Program-made: the position numbers and the translations under genes
From: Protopterus annectens
Lineage: Eukaryota > Chordata > Ceratodontiformes > Protopteridae
Assembly (NCBI RefSeq): GCF_019279795.1
Contig: NC_056737.1
Location: 44,110,946-44,174,945, forward strand
Reading direction: 5' to 3'
Length of the DNA stretch: 64,000 bases
The notes under the pieces: generated by a model
Seen by the model: only the letters and a program-made list of their open reading frames with translations
Databases searched by the model: none
Told to the model about the DNA's origin: nothing
Part shown: positions 22,011 to 32,839 of the stretch, in pieces
Numbering within the stretch: the stretch's first letter is position 1
Layout of the letters: each line of letters begins with the position of its first letter

Positions 22011-22831
22011 AAGAATACTCTTTGTTGATGATTTAAAACTGTACAGCTCATCAGATGAGGAACTGAAAGTACAACTGCATGTTGTTAATTTTTTTTCAGA
22101 TGACATAAGAAAGTAATTTGGTCTTGATAAATGTGCAAAAGCAACCTTTAAAGAAGGAAAACTGCAGCACTAAGAAAACATCAGTTTGGGACAAGAATGT
22201 GATATAAAGGAACTTGAGCAAGAGGGAGTGTATAAATATTTGGGAATTGATGAAGGATCAACAATAAAACATGAACAAATGCTAACAAAACTTAAATACT
22301 TTAGAAGACTTAGATTAATCCTGAAAACAGCACTGACATCTAGGAACAAAATCCAAGCTATAAACCAGTGTGCTCTTCCTTACAGTTTTGGACTGATTGA
22401 CTGGCCCCAAAACGTGTTGGACAGATTAGAGAGGAAAACATGAAGGATGCTTCATGCTCACAAATGATTTATAAAAATCACTGCATACCAAGATTATATA
22501 TTCCCCGTTCCGAATGTATAGATCTGCAATCGCGGGACTCCACACATATCTGCTGACCTCACAAGACCCAAATGTAGTGAAAGTTTTGAAATATAAAGAG
22601 AATAAATCTAAGATGACTTCTCAGCTTAATCTAGCAGAAGCATATCGGCATCAAGCAGGAATGGAAATCAAACCAGAAGTAAATAATCAGGCAGCAACTA
22701 AATGTGCCAAAAAACAAAAAAAAGTATATAAGGTGAAGCACCAGATGAGAAGGCAAGAAATGTGGAAAATGCATAAATATAGTTGCAAGTATAGAAAACT
22801 TCTGGAAGAACCTCATGTTGATCAGGAATGA

Positions 22832-23068
22832 ATGCAGGATTGGTTAAGGAGAGGCAAATTCAAACCAAGATATAAAAGGTTAATATTGGCTGCCCAAGGT
22901 AGTATGCTGCACACCAAGTCTATTGAACTTGTGGGAGAAACAGACAAATGTAGGTTTTGTAAAACCAAATTGGAAACAGTCACACACCTCGCTGCTAGTT
23001 GCAACATACTAATGGCAGAAGGACTGTATACTGAAAGGCATAATAATGTGGCAAGATTGTTGCACTGA
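22832..23068 (+). pseudogene. Zinc-knuckle segment of RLE LINE copy 2
   Basis: The frame encodes CRFCKTKLETVTHLAASCNIL (C-x2-C-x7-H-x5-C) followed by EGLYTERHNNVARLLH, the continuation missing from copy 1. A TGA ends the frame, and the next shared block (CKHYGTEVAKKHWQYES) resumes one codon later. Confidence 0.7.
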
Positions 23069-23071
23069 GGA

Positions 23072-23410
23072 TTGTGCAAACATTATGGTACTGAAGTGGC
23101 TAAAAAACACTGGCAATACGAGTCACAAAGCATCATAGAAAATGATGAAGTTTACATCACATGGGATCATCCATTATCAACAGTTCAAAAGAGAGATGCT
23201 AGAAAACCAGATATAGTGGTTCACGAAAAGAAGATAAAAGTAGCATTGATCATTGAAATCACCACCCCCACTGACTACAGTGTCTTGTGTACAGAGAGAC
23301 ACAAAGTCATAAAATATCAGGATCTGCAGGCAGAAACGAGAGCTATGTGGAAGAAAGATACCCAGACAGTTCCAATAATAGTAGGAGCAAATAGGTCTTA
23401 TAGTAAATAA
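23072..23410 (+). pseudogene. Restriction-like endonuclease domain, RLE LINE copy 2
   Basis: A 112-residue frame with KHYGTEVAKKHWQYES, ITWDHPLSTV, RKPDIVVHEKKIKVALIIEI and YQDLQAETRAMWKKDTQTVP. The KPD-x(~14)-E core and following basic/aromatic blocks are the PD-(D/E)XK-type nuclease of R2/R4-like LINEs. The frame is intact across both catalytic motifs, unlike copy 1. It ends early at a TAA after RSYSK; the C-terminal helix (LQSYLDMLP in both copies) follows in another frame. Confidence 0.8.
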
Positions 23411-23735
23411 TCTACAATCATATTTAGATATGTTACCAATACATGTAACCCCATACGAATTACAGGAGGAGTCACTACCGGGCACATTGCAGCTGCAGCG
23501 AAGAGCACATTTGGCTGACATCAAAGATTGAAACAATACTAATTTCATGAACTTTAATCATACTTTGACTTAGGAATGGGGTCCATTCCAGTTGTGGTAT
23601 TAGAAACCTAAAAGACTTGAAGAAATTAAAGAAGGGAAAGACAAAATGCTTTTTGTGATAACTAATAAGAGCAAATGCTCAGAAAAGGGAACTCTATATC
23701 ACTGTATTTGAGCCTGCTGGCTGCTTTCTATGCAA

Positions 23736-23789
23736 GATCGCATTACAGCAGGGTCAGGGAATTTGCCCTTATTCTGCTGTTGTGCGATC
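23736..23789. repeat. Short imperfect palindrome, dispersed
   Basis: Arms GATCGCATTACAGCAGGG and ATTCTGCTGTTGTGCGATC flank a short centre, followed by TATAATTAGCA. A related palindrome with the same arms and the same TATAATTAGCA flank lies at 36,667-36,722. The two copies suggest a small non-autonomous repeat family. Confidence 0.6.
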
Positions 23790-23814
23790 TCGCAGCTGGT
23801 ACATATAATTAGCA

Positions 23815-23935
23815 TGTTTAGATGTATTTTACTTATTTATTTGACATTTGTTTACCAGAAAAGTCGGACTGGGCATGAATCCCATTTTCAGCGGAGGCAC
23901 TGGTAGAAAAGATCAACAGACATAATTCAATTAAT
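23815..23935 (-). mobile_element. L2-like LINE 3' end, heavily truncated
   Basis: Matches the 3' UTR at 1,929-2,030: TTTGACATTTGTTTACCAGA, then CCCATTTTCAGCGGAGGC and AGAAAAGATC. Only about 120 bp is present, ending in the same TAAATAAA-type tail orientation. Confidence 0.6.
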
Positions 23936-23937
23936 AA

Positions 23938-24970
23938 CATGCTTCTAAGTTGGGAACTGCTGATTGAGGGCTCAGTATCTGTTATTCTAAAAGTGTATTA
24001 ATTCTGGTTTAAGCACTTGGTCTTCAGGCCAGTTATTTTACATTAAAAGGGTTCGTGGTCTGCACTCTTGTGGGAGGAGAGGCGGGACTCTGCCCTTCTA
24101 GCTGGGAATTTCTGGTTAAAGGCTTATAGTGCCTGCATATCTAAACTGCTTCTTACTGAAATTGGTACACCTTGTTTGCTGTGGCATAGACTAGATCCAA
24201 GCCTGCTGAATCTAGCTTTGTTTGTATAACCTGAGCACTAATCCAGGCATTCTTTAAAGTATTCAATTGTGTTTATTACTGCTTGGTAGTAACTTGATTA
24301 AAGTGTAGCTATCATTCTAAGTCTTTTGGATTAAGCACTTGGGCTTCAGACCAGTTGTTTTACATTAGGAAGGTATGTGGCCTGCACTGTGGTGGCAGGG
24401 CAGGTAGCTTACATCCTTCTAAGTTGGGAACTAATGATTGAGGGCTCAGTGTCTGTTATTCTAAAAGTGTATTAATTCTGGTTTAAGCACTTGGGCTTCA
24501 GGCCAGTTATTTTACATTAAAAGGGTTCATGGTCTGCACTCTTGTGGGAGGAGAAGCTGGACTCTGCCCTTCTGAGCTGGGAATTTCTGGTTAAAGGCTT
24601 ATAGTGCCTGCATATTTGAACTGCTTCTTACTGAAATTGGTACACCTTGTTTGCTGTAGCACAGACTAGATCCAGGCCTGCTGAATCTAGCTTTATTTGT
24701 ATGCTGCTTGTTTGTTTGCTTGTTATTTCCCTGAAACGCTAATTCCACCTAAAACGCGGCTTTTCAGTGCTTCTGTGGATCCCTAGTGATATCTGCATTG
24801 CTTACTATACTTATTTCCTTGTTTCACTTGAAACAAAGTTAATGTTTGTCGTTTTTGCATTTAAGTTACCTGAAACACATTGCATTTAAGTTACCTGGCA
24901 CTTGCTCACTAAAGCAATTATATAAGTCAGCACTAAAATATTTAAAGCACTACACCCTCACAAACTCCCC
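23938..24970 (+). promoter_or_regulatory. 5' region of CR1-like LINE with tandem repeat units
   Basis: About 23,943-24,260 is repeated at 24,417-24,700 (offset 474 bp), with the block TTCTAAGTTGGGAACT, then AAGCACTTGG, ACTCTTGTGGGAGGAGA and TGAATCTAGCTTT. A further partial unit starts near 24,328. The array sits directly upstream of the CR1-like ORF1. Tandem monomers in a LINE 5' UTR often carry the internal promoter, for example in mouse L1; that role here is inference. 24,710-24,970 is unique AT-rich leader. Confidence 0.65.
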
Positions 24971-24989
24971 TTGAGTAACTCGTTCCCCA

Positions 24990-25557
24990 CTGGCCCTTTT
25001 TTTTTCAATTATAAAAGGAATTCCCAATACTATTCTAGCATGTCCAAAGGTCAGTTGTCAATCTCCTCTCCGGTCCAGCTGGTGAATCTGGGAATCTTGA
25101 GGCAATGTTACAACTGCCTCATGTACACAGACAACCCTCTCCTCCTCTCAACGAATTCCAACACATGTGAGAGATGCACCATATAGCCATACTGGAGGCT
25201 AAGCTCTCTCAACTCAGTACTGGTGAAACCAGTCAGGAGGAGAAGGAAACCACACTCACTACAATTCCAGTCTCACATAGACCTACCACGACAGCAAACC
25301 AAACACAAACACACAAAAACATACTTGGAGGCTCTAAATAAAAATCTGCCTAAGCAGCAGAGACCTCCAAAGCAGACACCCAAGCAACCGCTACCCCAAA
25401 ACAATACACGTGCAACACATAGATCACAAAGCCAGTGTGCCGAACAGTCACAGCCCTTAAGGCTAAACAACACACCTAAGCAGAAAGGAAGCCAAACACT
25501 GGTAAAACAAAACAAACCACAAAAAAACAGTGTGCAGAGGAAACAGACCACCAATGA
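24990..25557 (+). pseudogene. CR1-like ORF1, N-terminal zinc-finger part
   Basis: The frame holds a cysteine cluster CYNCLMYTDNPLLL ... CERC (C-x2-C-x17-C-x2-C), typical of the PHD-like finger of CR1 ORF1. A stop follows directly. The expected coiled-coil-like continuation EAKLSQLSTGETSQEEKET is in the next frame, then a Gln/Thr/Lys/Pro-rich basic region. A related finger is seen in the minus-strand copy near the window end (CRNCFMFIDN; CKRCSY). The protein is thought to bind RNA. The sequence is cut at about 25,557 by an antisense Penelope fragment. Confidence 0.7.
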
Positions 25558-26790
25558 ATATCCAAAGAAATGTCCAAAGCAGCTTTATTGTCAACAAAGC
25601 AAATGCTAAGATTTTCCAAATCTGTAATGTCTTTAAAGTTGTCCCATTCACTTTGTATAATATTCCTAATGACTCCCGAGTTGGCGCTATACTCAGTAAT
25701 AAAGGCTTTATTAAAATCAGGTATAGATTCAATAATACCAGTAATACTAGAGATATCCCCTAAGCCCAGAAGAGGCTTGTACCGGCCACCTCTTTCTAAA
25801 TCCACCTCTTCCTTGATATGGGAAATAAATTCATAGGGGTAACCTCTTTCTTGAAACATCTGAAGTAACTTGTGACTTTCTAATTTATAATCTTCTTCCT
25901 CTGATGTCATGCGTGATAATCTGACTAGTTGTCCTTTCACTATACCTCTCTTCTGATATAGTGGATGACTACTATTGAAATGTATATAATTATTAGAAAA
26001 GGTAGGTTTCCTGTAAATATTAGATATAAATTTTCCTGATTCAATATTAAGGGAAACATCTAAATATTCTACCTTTCCTTCCTGTACTTGATGTGTAAAT
26101 GTTAAGAAAGAAGTGGTAGAGGCCAGGTATTCCATAAATGGAGAAATAGTTATCATCGGGACCTGTCCAGAAAATACAGATGTCATCCAGGAATCTGTAG
26201 TAAGCCACCCAGTATTCCTTGAATTCACAATTGAATACATATTTATTTTCCCAGACAGATAAAATGATGTCCGCATATGTGGGGGCACAATTGGCCCCCA
26301 TTGCTACCCCCGTGATTTGTTTATAATATTCTCCTGAAAAATATAAAAAATTATTATTTAAGACCAGTTCCATTAATTCCAGAATAAGAAAAATGACATT
26401 GGTGTTGGCCTTGGGACAAGATGTTAGAGCTTCCTCCAGCCATGTAAGTCCAATTTCGTGTGGTATGACAGAAAACAAATCCACTACATCTATTGTTAAA
26501 AATTTTAAGTTAGGAACTAGTAAATTTGGAGTGACTTTCTTTAAGAATTCCCAAGAATCCTTCAATAAATGATTAGCCTTGGGCCAGAGGTTCTTGAACT
26601 TCCAATCAATAAATTTGGAAAGAGGTGAAATTTTTGAACCCTGTGCTGCTACAATGGGTCTAAGAGGGGGGTCATACTTATCCTTGTGTACCTTAGGTAC
26701 CCCAAAAATAGGAGGCACTCTAGGGCAAAAATTATCCAAGTAAGTATAGGTACTATAATCAATAACATTTTGATCAAAAAGATCTTTGAA
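25558..26790 (-). mobile_element. Internal fragment of a second Penelope-like element, antisense in CR1 ORF1
   Basis: Minus-strand frames cover the Penelope RT from LFDQNVIDYSTYTYL through PRVPPIFGVPKVHK, FLTIDVVDLFSVIP (motif A), KQITGVAMGANCAPTYADI (motif B), YRFLDDICIFW (motif C), LDVSLNIESGK and the thumb to about 25,560. One frame change lies between 26,050 and 26,130. It lacks both the N-terminal part and the GIY-YIG domain. It belongs to a different subfamily from the 14-18.7 kb element (for example motif B reads MGANCAPTYA rather than MGTACANSYA). CR1-like ORF1 resumes immediately to the right. Confidence 0.8.
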
Positions 26791-27300
26791 CAACACACCT
26801 GATACACTTGTAATAGGTGACTCTATCGTCAGGCACACTGACGTCCCGCTCACAAGGCTGAACAAGGAGAAGGTCATGGTGAGCTGCCTGTCGGGCGCTA
26901 GGATCCGCCACATAACACAAGCACTCAGGTCACTCCAAGGCAAGTACAAATATGACTCAGTCATTGTCCATGCTGGTGTGAATGACCTGAGACGTACCTC
27001 CCTGGACTACATGAAAAGAGACAGAGGAGCTCTCTGAGCATGTAGCCCAGGCCAGTATGACCCTGACCTTGAGTAGCATCTTACCCTCACCAAGAATGAT
27101 GCCACAATATGAAGACAAGATGATCAATTTCAACAATTGGCTTAAGTATTGGTGTCATTCAATGGGGATCCAATGCCTGTCAGCCTGGGATGACATGCTA
27201 GACAAGCCATGATGCTTCGCTAGGGATGGCTTGCACCTGTCACCCCTGGGCTTTCGGATATTGTCAAAGGCTCTTGCTACCCCCATAGTGCCTTTTTTAG
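26786..27300 (+). pseudogene. CR1-like ORF1, SGNH-esterase domain
   Basis: Frames give the three SGNH-hydrolase blocks in order: TLVIGDSIVRH (block I, catalytic Ser in GDS), VIVHAGVNDLRR (block III, GxND) and FARDGLHLSPLGF (block V, Asp-x-x-His). This is the esterase-like domain found in ORF1 of many CR1 elements. A frameshift separates the first two blocks from the rest at about 27,020. A related but damaged copy (ADS in place of GDS) lies at about 63,060-63,410 on the minus strand. Confidence 0.75.
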
Positions 27301-27361
27301 GCAAGGCTCAAAAGACAAACCCACCTCCGTAGGTATCACAAGGGATAAGAAACTAAGAATA

Positions 27362-27982
27362 ATGCTACTCAATGCCAGAAGTCTAAACCTCAAGATGCAC
27401 GCACTCAAAACTCTCCTTTGCATGGAGAACATTGATATCTGTGCAGCAACAGAAATCTGGTTCAAGGCTCCTGAGCGCACCCCAGCACTACCAGGTTATA
27501 CCTCATACCATGCTTTTCGTCCCCAAAACTTGGACCGTACCACAAAAGGAGGGGGAGTATCAATATTCGTCAAAGATACCCACACCTCCAGGTTGGTGGC
27601 ACAGCACGAAGCATCAGGGACTATCCATGTGCAACTAACAGTGGGTAAAACTGCCTTCCAGTTTATAGCTTGCTACAGACCACCCTTCCAAACCCAGGAA
27701 CCCCACTCAGCCTTCCTGAAAACATTGGAAAATATGAAGGTCTCTCCAAACACCATTATATTGGGCGACTTCAACTACCCAAACATAGACTGGGAGCATT
27801 ACTCTAGCTCCAACACCCTAGCCCAAAGGTTCCTAGAATTTATAAACTCAAATGCTATGGAACAACTTGTTACCACTCCCACAAGAGGGGAAAACATACT
27901 GGACCTGATCATCACCAACATGGGGACTCTATGCTCCAGACCAGAAGTGTATCCCTCACTGGTAAATTTGATCATAAACTAA
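27362..27982 (+). pseudogene. APE endonuclease of CR1-like ORF2
   Basis: A 206-residue frame begins with MLLNARSLNLKMHALKTLL, then DICAATEIWFK (catalytic Glu in the TE-W motif), KGGGVSIFVKD, FQFIACYRPP, IILGDFNYPNIDW (GDFN, catalytic Asp/Asn) and ENILDLIITN. It ends by a frame change at about 27,950. The following SDH motif region is present in the next frame as KFDHKLISLD, where SDH has become FDH. The enzyme nicks target DNA. Start chosen at the first Met that precedes the conserved LNARSL block; translation may begin earlier. Confidence 0.85.
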
Positions 27983-28578
27983 TCTCACTGGATATTCACA
28001 TCCTGACTCCACCCCCTGCCCTGAAAACCACAGTGAAAAACTCCTCTAAAGCAATTTTCACACTCCTCAAAACCGAGGTGGAATCCTTCAAAGCCCCCGG
28101 GCCTGTGAAAAATACGGCCCAGACCGCAGAATCCTTTATAAACGCATTCTATGAACACCTTCAGGAATGCATGGATCATGTAATCCCAAATAAAACCAAG
28201 ACCCAATCCTCCAAAGGCAGACGTCCTATCTGGTGGACCCCAGCCATAAACAAACTATACAATAGAAGGAGGAAGCTACTACATGATAGCAAAAAACTAC
28301 AGGCACTCATAAAATCGTCTAAGGCCAGCTTCGAGAGAAAAATTGCACAGGACACTAAGGATAATCACAAGGCCTTCTTTAGTTATGTTAGGAACCTGGG
28401 TGGGAATTCCCAGATATGCTCAGAATTAGTCCAAAATGACAAAAAATACACCGAACCCACAGACATTGCCAACATCCTAGCTGAGAGGTTCAGCGCAAAC
28501 TTCTCCCCTCCCCACCAAAAGGGCAAATATTTATCCCAGCAGAGTGCTGCCCCCCTGACATCACAGATGCTCAGGTAA
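27931..28578 (+). pseudogene. CR1-like ORF2 linker between endonuclease and RT
   Basis: A 215-residue frame spans the end of the endonuclease and the basic linker: KFDHKLISLDIH, FKAPGPVKNTAQTAESFINA, RRPIWWTPAINKLYNRRRKL and the helical KAFFSYVRN segment, which is the usual CR1 pre-RT region. The frame breaks near 28,575; the next block, RAALSKAKNTASMGPDCVPG-like sequence at about 28,580-28,640, is in another frame, and a stop (TAA) replaces the residue after CVL. The minus-strand copy at 40,407-41,642 keeps this junction open. Confidence 0.8.
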
Positions 28579-28742
28579 GAGCTGCCCTCTCCAAAGCAAA
28601 AAACACAGCATCAATGGGACCAGACTGTGTCCCGGGCTGCGTCCTACATTAACTCCAAGAAGAGCTAAACCCAAACATAAAACTACTGTTCAATCTCAGC
28701 CTTACTAGGGGATATGTACCCAAAGAGCGGCGTACAGCAACA

Positions 28743-30113
28743 GTGGTCCCTCTCCACAAAGGTGGTGCCTCAACGGATCCTGGAAACTATCGCCCCATAA
28801 TCCTGACTAGCTTGGTCTGCAAAGCTATGGAAAGGATCATCATGGACTTCATAAATAAAGATATTGGGGACCTACAGACACTGGATCCTAGCCAGTTCGG
28901 CTTTGTTAAGGGCAGATCCTGCCTCTTAAACCTGGTTGATTTCTTTGAAACAGTCACCAAGGCCATTGACGAGGGGAAGGTGGTCCACACAGCCTACCTG
29001 GACCTCGCAAAAGCCTTCGATACAATACCCCACTCGGGCATTATAGAAAAGCTCACCAGCTTAAATATAAACCCCTATGTCACTAGATGGGTTGCAAACT
29101 GGCTCAAGGACAGAACCCACATGGTTAGAATTGCTGGAGCCATGTCAGACTCCAAACCAGTTACAAGTGGCGTCCCACAAGGCTCAGTCCTGGGACCTCT
29201 CTTGTCCGGTATATATTTCTCGGAGGTATAGGCCAACATGGAAGGACTGTGGCTGACTAAGTTCGCAGATGACTGCAAACTGGGCGCCATAATCGACTCT
29301 CCAGCCGACACAAGCATCCTCCAAAAGGGCCTCATAGAAACAGACAACTGGTGCCAGAGCCATGGCCTCAAGCTAAACGCCAAAAAGTGTATAGTCATCC
29401 TCTTTGGCAAAAACAAAGTGCCCACAAATTACCACATAGGTGGTAATCCATTAAGTACAGAAGAAGTAATTAGGGACCTGGGGACCCAAGTTGATAGCAA
29501 TCTCTCATTTGACAACCACGTGGCCAAAGTGGTTAGAAAAACATTTTATATAGCCCACCTAATCATGAAGGGATTCACATCTAGATCAGTGGAGGTCATC
29601 GTGCCTCTTTACTCATCCCTCATCAGGCCCATAATGGAGTACAATGCCCTTTTCGGGATGTACCTTACCAGACACCTGCAGCAACTGGAAAGACACCAAA
29701 AGTACCTCACCAAGAGGATCATAGGGCTCAAACAGATGCCATATGCTGCCCGGTTAAAGAAACTCCAGCTCTACTCAGTGGCATACAGCCTGCTCAGAGG
29801 CGATCTGTGCCTGACGTATAAAGCCATGTCCAAACTGGAATTAATGGACATGCTGCACCTCAGAAAATCCAAATCCCATCGAGCTACGTGCTCGAGAGAC
29901 TTGAGCCTCAGCACTGAAATAAACAGGACATGCTGGAGGGACAGATTCATAACCCAGAGGCTCCCTCCACTCTGGAATAAAATCCCAGTCCAGGTTAGGC
30001 AGAGTCCCTCATTGACTCTCTTCAAGGCGAATCTTGATGAGTGGATGGGAGATCGTAGGTTTACCCCGGGTATCACTTCTGTGTCACTGTTAGACAGAGG
30101 CACAGTATACTAA
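28743..30113 (+). pseudogene. CR1-like reverse transcriptase and C-terminus, one nonsense stop
   Basis: The two parts read VVPLHKGGASTDPGNYRPI, QFGFVKGRSCLLNLVDF, TAYLDLAKAFDTIP (motif A), TSGVPQGSVLGPLL (motif B), then after a TAG at 29,229 LTKFADDCKLGAII (motif C), DLGTQVDSNLSF and the C-terminus WNKIPVQVRQSPSL...DEWMGDRRFTPG. The minus-strand copy reads Gln in place of the stop (YFSEVQAN), so a CAG-to-TAG change explains it. Apart from that stop the coding sequence is open for 1.37 kb, which makes this one of the best preserved RTs in the window. Confidence 0.9.
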
Positions 30114-30236
30114 CCTCGAAAAAGGGCATAGCAAAATTAATTTAAAATGGGTGGCGAAAGCCAAACACACTCTGGCTAGGCTTATAAATGCCCTAGGACA
30201 GATAGCCTAGTATGAACCTATGAACCTACAACAACA
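30114..30236 (+). repeat. 3' UTR and octamer tail of the CR1-like LINE
   Basis: Contains GGCTAGGCTTATAAATGCCC and TAGCCTAGTATGAACCTATGAACC, that is two ATGAACCT octamers. Short octamer repeats at the extreme 3' end are a CR1 hallmark. The same ending appears in reverse complement at 39,863-39,935 and 42,816-42,890, and in the tails of the tRNA-headed SINE copies. Confidence 0.85.
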
Positions 30237-30827
30237 ATATAACATAGTGTATGAAAACAGGAGAATCAATATAACTATAAAATTATATTCAATCTAAAAT
30301 GATTGCACTTTTTTTATTTGTTCTTAAGAGCAATTGATGACATAAACATGGTTATACACTGTACACTAAATTGCTATTTTTTTGTGTATCCATAGGAATG
30401 CAAGTAATATGTTAATAATAGACCAATGCTGAGGTAAGGAGTAAGGTTGCAGAAGCCCTGCCCTTTACATGAAAAACTAACACACTATTTCAAAAGACTT
30501 GTGGCCATTTAAGCATGGTTGTAGGAAGGCTAGGGTAATGGAGTTACAGTCCTGGGAACCAGATGGTAGCAGAAGCAAATAAATAAAACCAAGTCTAATG
30601 TGTTAATATAAGCATTTGCACAGTGAGCCTCATGACAATGCCTCTACCAACAGATTTGCTAAATGCATACTGAGGCATTATCAACGTCATTCTTACAAGA
30701 ATTCCTCCTCTGGTGAACCAGCATCAACAACACAAGCAAAAAATATCAGCTTAAACAGAGCCTGGCATTTCATAACAAGACAAGTATACAGTTTTAAAAT
30801 GAAATATGCTTCAAAAAGAATGAAAAA

Positions 30828-30879
<52 letters not shown>

Positions 30880-31790
30880 AAATCATCTCATCCAAAATAT
30901 ACAGTGCATCATTATCCTCCAAAAGAAAGAACACCACTGCCAAACTACATCAAAAGTCAAACAGTTACCCACTGCAAAGAAAGCAGACCTCTTATTAGTA
31001 ACTCGGTGTTGAATGTGTACATATTAAATTCAAAGCCTCAATTAGAGGGCTTCAAGGAGTATGTAACCGACACACTGAGGGTTATAAGCCCTTTCCCAAA
31101 TCCTCATCCACACCTTTTTAAAAGGTTATTAGGCTACCTTTAACAGACATACATTCCATATTTCCCAGCTCGACATTAAAATTAATTACTTCTAATAACT
31201 GTCCTTGCTACAGGCACATTTGCAAGTGCACAGCTGCTCACAGTCTCTAATAAATGATATTCAAGCTCAACTCCCATCAAGGCTGCAATGTTGTCGTCAT
31301 TAAAACATTTATAAACAAGTTAAGTCTTTCCTAGCTAAACTATAACTTAAAGAGAATAGTTCTAGTTATTTCAGCCTTTCCCAAAACCACATTTTTTAAG
31401 CTTTATCTACCTTGTAAAAAAGTTCAATGTTCAATATTAAGAAAATACAAATTCAGAGACTAATTTATGTCGTGTAGAGTTTGCAACTACGACAGTAAAC
31501 CCAAATGCTAAACCACATGTCCAAGAGTTTCAGAAGTAATTCTAGATTCATAGTTTTCCTAATGCAAATGAGTAAGACATTCCATAGTCCTCCAGCCCAA
31601 CACTGGAAGAATGAATTCTAAATAAGAGTTCAGAAGGATCATGCAAGCTATGAGGTGACATTACTTTGATATTTAACTACGTTAGGAATGATACCTCATA
31701 ATAATCTATACCTTGTAGTGAACTTTTCACAGAAACAGAGCTGTACGAGGATAAAGTGCCTCAATGAAGAATAGATATAATCCAAAAAAC
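30237..31790. other. Unassigned, with a (TA)n tract
   Basis: No gene is recognised. The stretch 30,833-30,876 is a pure (TA)n microsatellite, which produces a meaningless Ile-Tyr repeat in two frames. Confidence 0.5.
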
Positions 31791-31927
31791 ACTCTTGAGG
31801 CAACACCAAACGCTAAGGGCAATCTTTAATGACAAATGAAAGCTTAAAACAGCATAAAGTAAGTGCTTTCGCATTCCACCATGAACACTTCTTCAGTCTT
31901 AAAGATAGAGCTATGATAACCATTTAA
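31791..31927 (-). repeat. Penelope-type tail with hammerhead-like core
   Basis: Read on the minus strand, CTGAAGA (31,890-31,896) is followed by a spacer that can form a stem (TTCATGGTGGAA), GAAA (31,867-31,870) and then GCACTTAC. CTGANGA plus GAAA are the two conserved hammerhead boxes, and the following GCACTTAC parallels GCGCTTAC in the pseudo-LTRs at 14.6 and 18.6 kb. Stem II pairing is weaker here, so I call it a decayed hammerhead-like motif. Confidence 0.5.
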
Positions 31928-31999
31928 GTACATAAACCACTTTCACGGGAATCCTATCATGTGTCCATGATAGGATTCCCGTGAAAGTGGTTTGTGTAC
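31928..31999. repeat. 34-bp near-perfect hairpin
   Basis: 31,928-31,961 is the reverse complement of 31,966-31,999 with one mismatch and a 4-nt loop (TGTC). Further out, AGCTATGATAACCATTTAA (about 31,909-31,927) is matched in inverse at about 32,111-32,130, with ~110 bp of extra sequence on the right arm only. The arrangement adjoins the Penelope-type tail above. Confidence 0.8.
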
Positions 32000-32479
32000 A
32001 TGAGTTTATGTTTTTATATATCCAACTTTATTCAAAAGTGATGTGACATATTAATGAGGAATTTTAAATTAATAAAAAGGAAGGAAGTGAGGTGCAAGTA
32101 TTTGTATATTTAAATGGTTATCACAGCTTTTTTGGACATTGTAGTGAACACTGAAAACTGTTCTAATCATTCCTTGTAAGTAAGATGCTAACTGCAGAAA
32201 TCTGTTTAGTGAATATTTTCTGAATCCTTTTCAGTTTCATAACCTGAGACAGACAACATGAACAGAATGACCCACAATATACATTGGTCTAATACCAGAG
32301 TTATAGAAAGGATGAAGGACTTTTTCATCCCTACTGGGAAAGCAATGAAGAACACCCCTATTATGCAATATCATTCTCTTATCACCCATTTTAAATGTTC
32401 TTCAAACCGGAGACCCAAATTCAACAGAACCCCCAAATCCCTTCACTAAAATCAGAATGCATTTGTTCAATGCATATGG

Positions 32480-32830
32480 GTAACCGTGAATTTTAAGTGA
32501 AAAAACATACACCTCTTGGTATTAAACATAATGCCCCTCTTTTTCAGAGCAAACCAATTATGTATCAAGAAAACTTTGAAGGGTACTTTGATCTGTGACA
32601 ATCACTATTCCCCAAATGTAAGTATCATCTCTGAATTTGCAAATCCAAATATTCTGTTTGACAAGTAGTCTAAGCATAAATAACCCAACTAAGGGGCCAA
32701 CACTGATCTCCATAGAAAGCCTAAACAAACACATTTTATTCCAGAAATAGGTCCTTATCTTAACATTACAGCTCCTGGCCTTCAGCCAAATAGCCATCCA
32801 TCTTACAATATAGGAGTTAATATTGATTTA
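32480..32830 (-). pseudogene. CR1-like RT fragment
   Basis: A minus-strand frame gives WMAIWLKARSCNVKI, a damaged motif B (EISVGPLVGLFMLRLL; expected SGVPQGSVLGPLLFLL) and FRDDTYIWGIVIV (motif C, F-x-DD). Then comes LKKRGIMFNTKRC, a loose version of the GLxLNxxKC block. Old and 5'-truncated or deleted. Confidence 0.6.
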
Positions 32831-32839
32831 ATGCATAGT

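Larger units (their letters stand above)
22015..23640 (+). mobile_element. RLE-type LINE, copy 2, 5'-truncated
   Basis: Begins at RT motif C (FVDDLKLYSSS at about 22,018) and runs through KYLGIDEGSTIKHEQM, the basic pre-knuckle region (22,514-22,831), the zinc knuckle and the endonuclease to the 3' UTR. It aligns with copy 1 but lacks the internal 3'-end insertion found there, so it shows the original sequence across that site. Stops and frameshifts make it inactive. Left truncation is typical of incomplete reverse transcription. Confidence 0.8.

Noticed and set aside
25223..25609. A Lys/Pro/Gln-rich 128-codon frame as a separate gene
   Set aside because: It is an out-of-frame reading of the low-complexity part of CR1-like ORF1.
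30693..31143. Open frames with Ile-Tyr repeats
   Set aside because: They are translations of the (TA)n microsatellite; the flanks have no motif.
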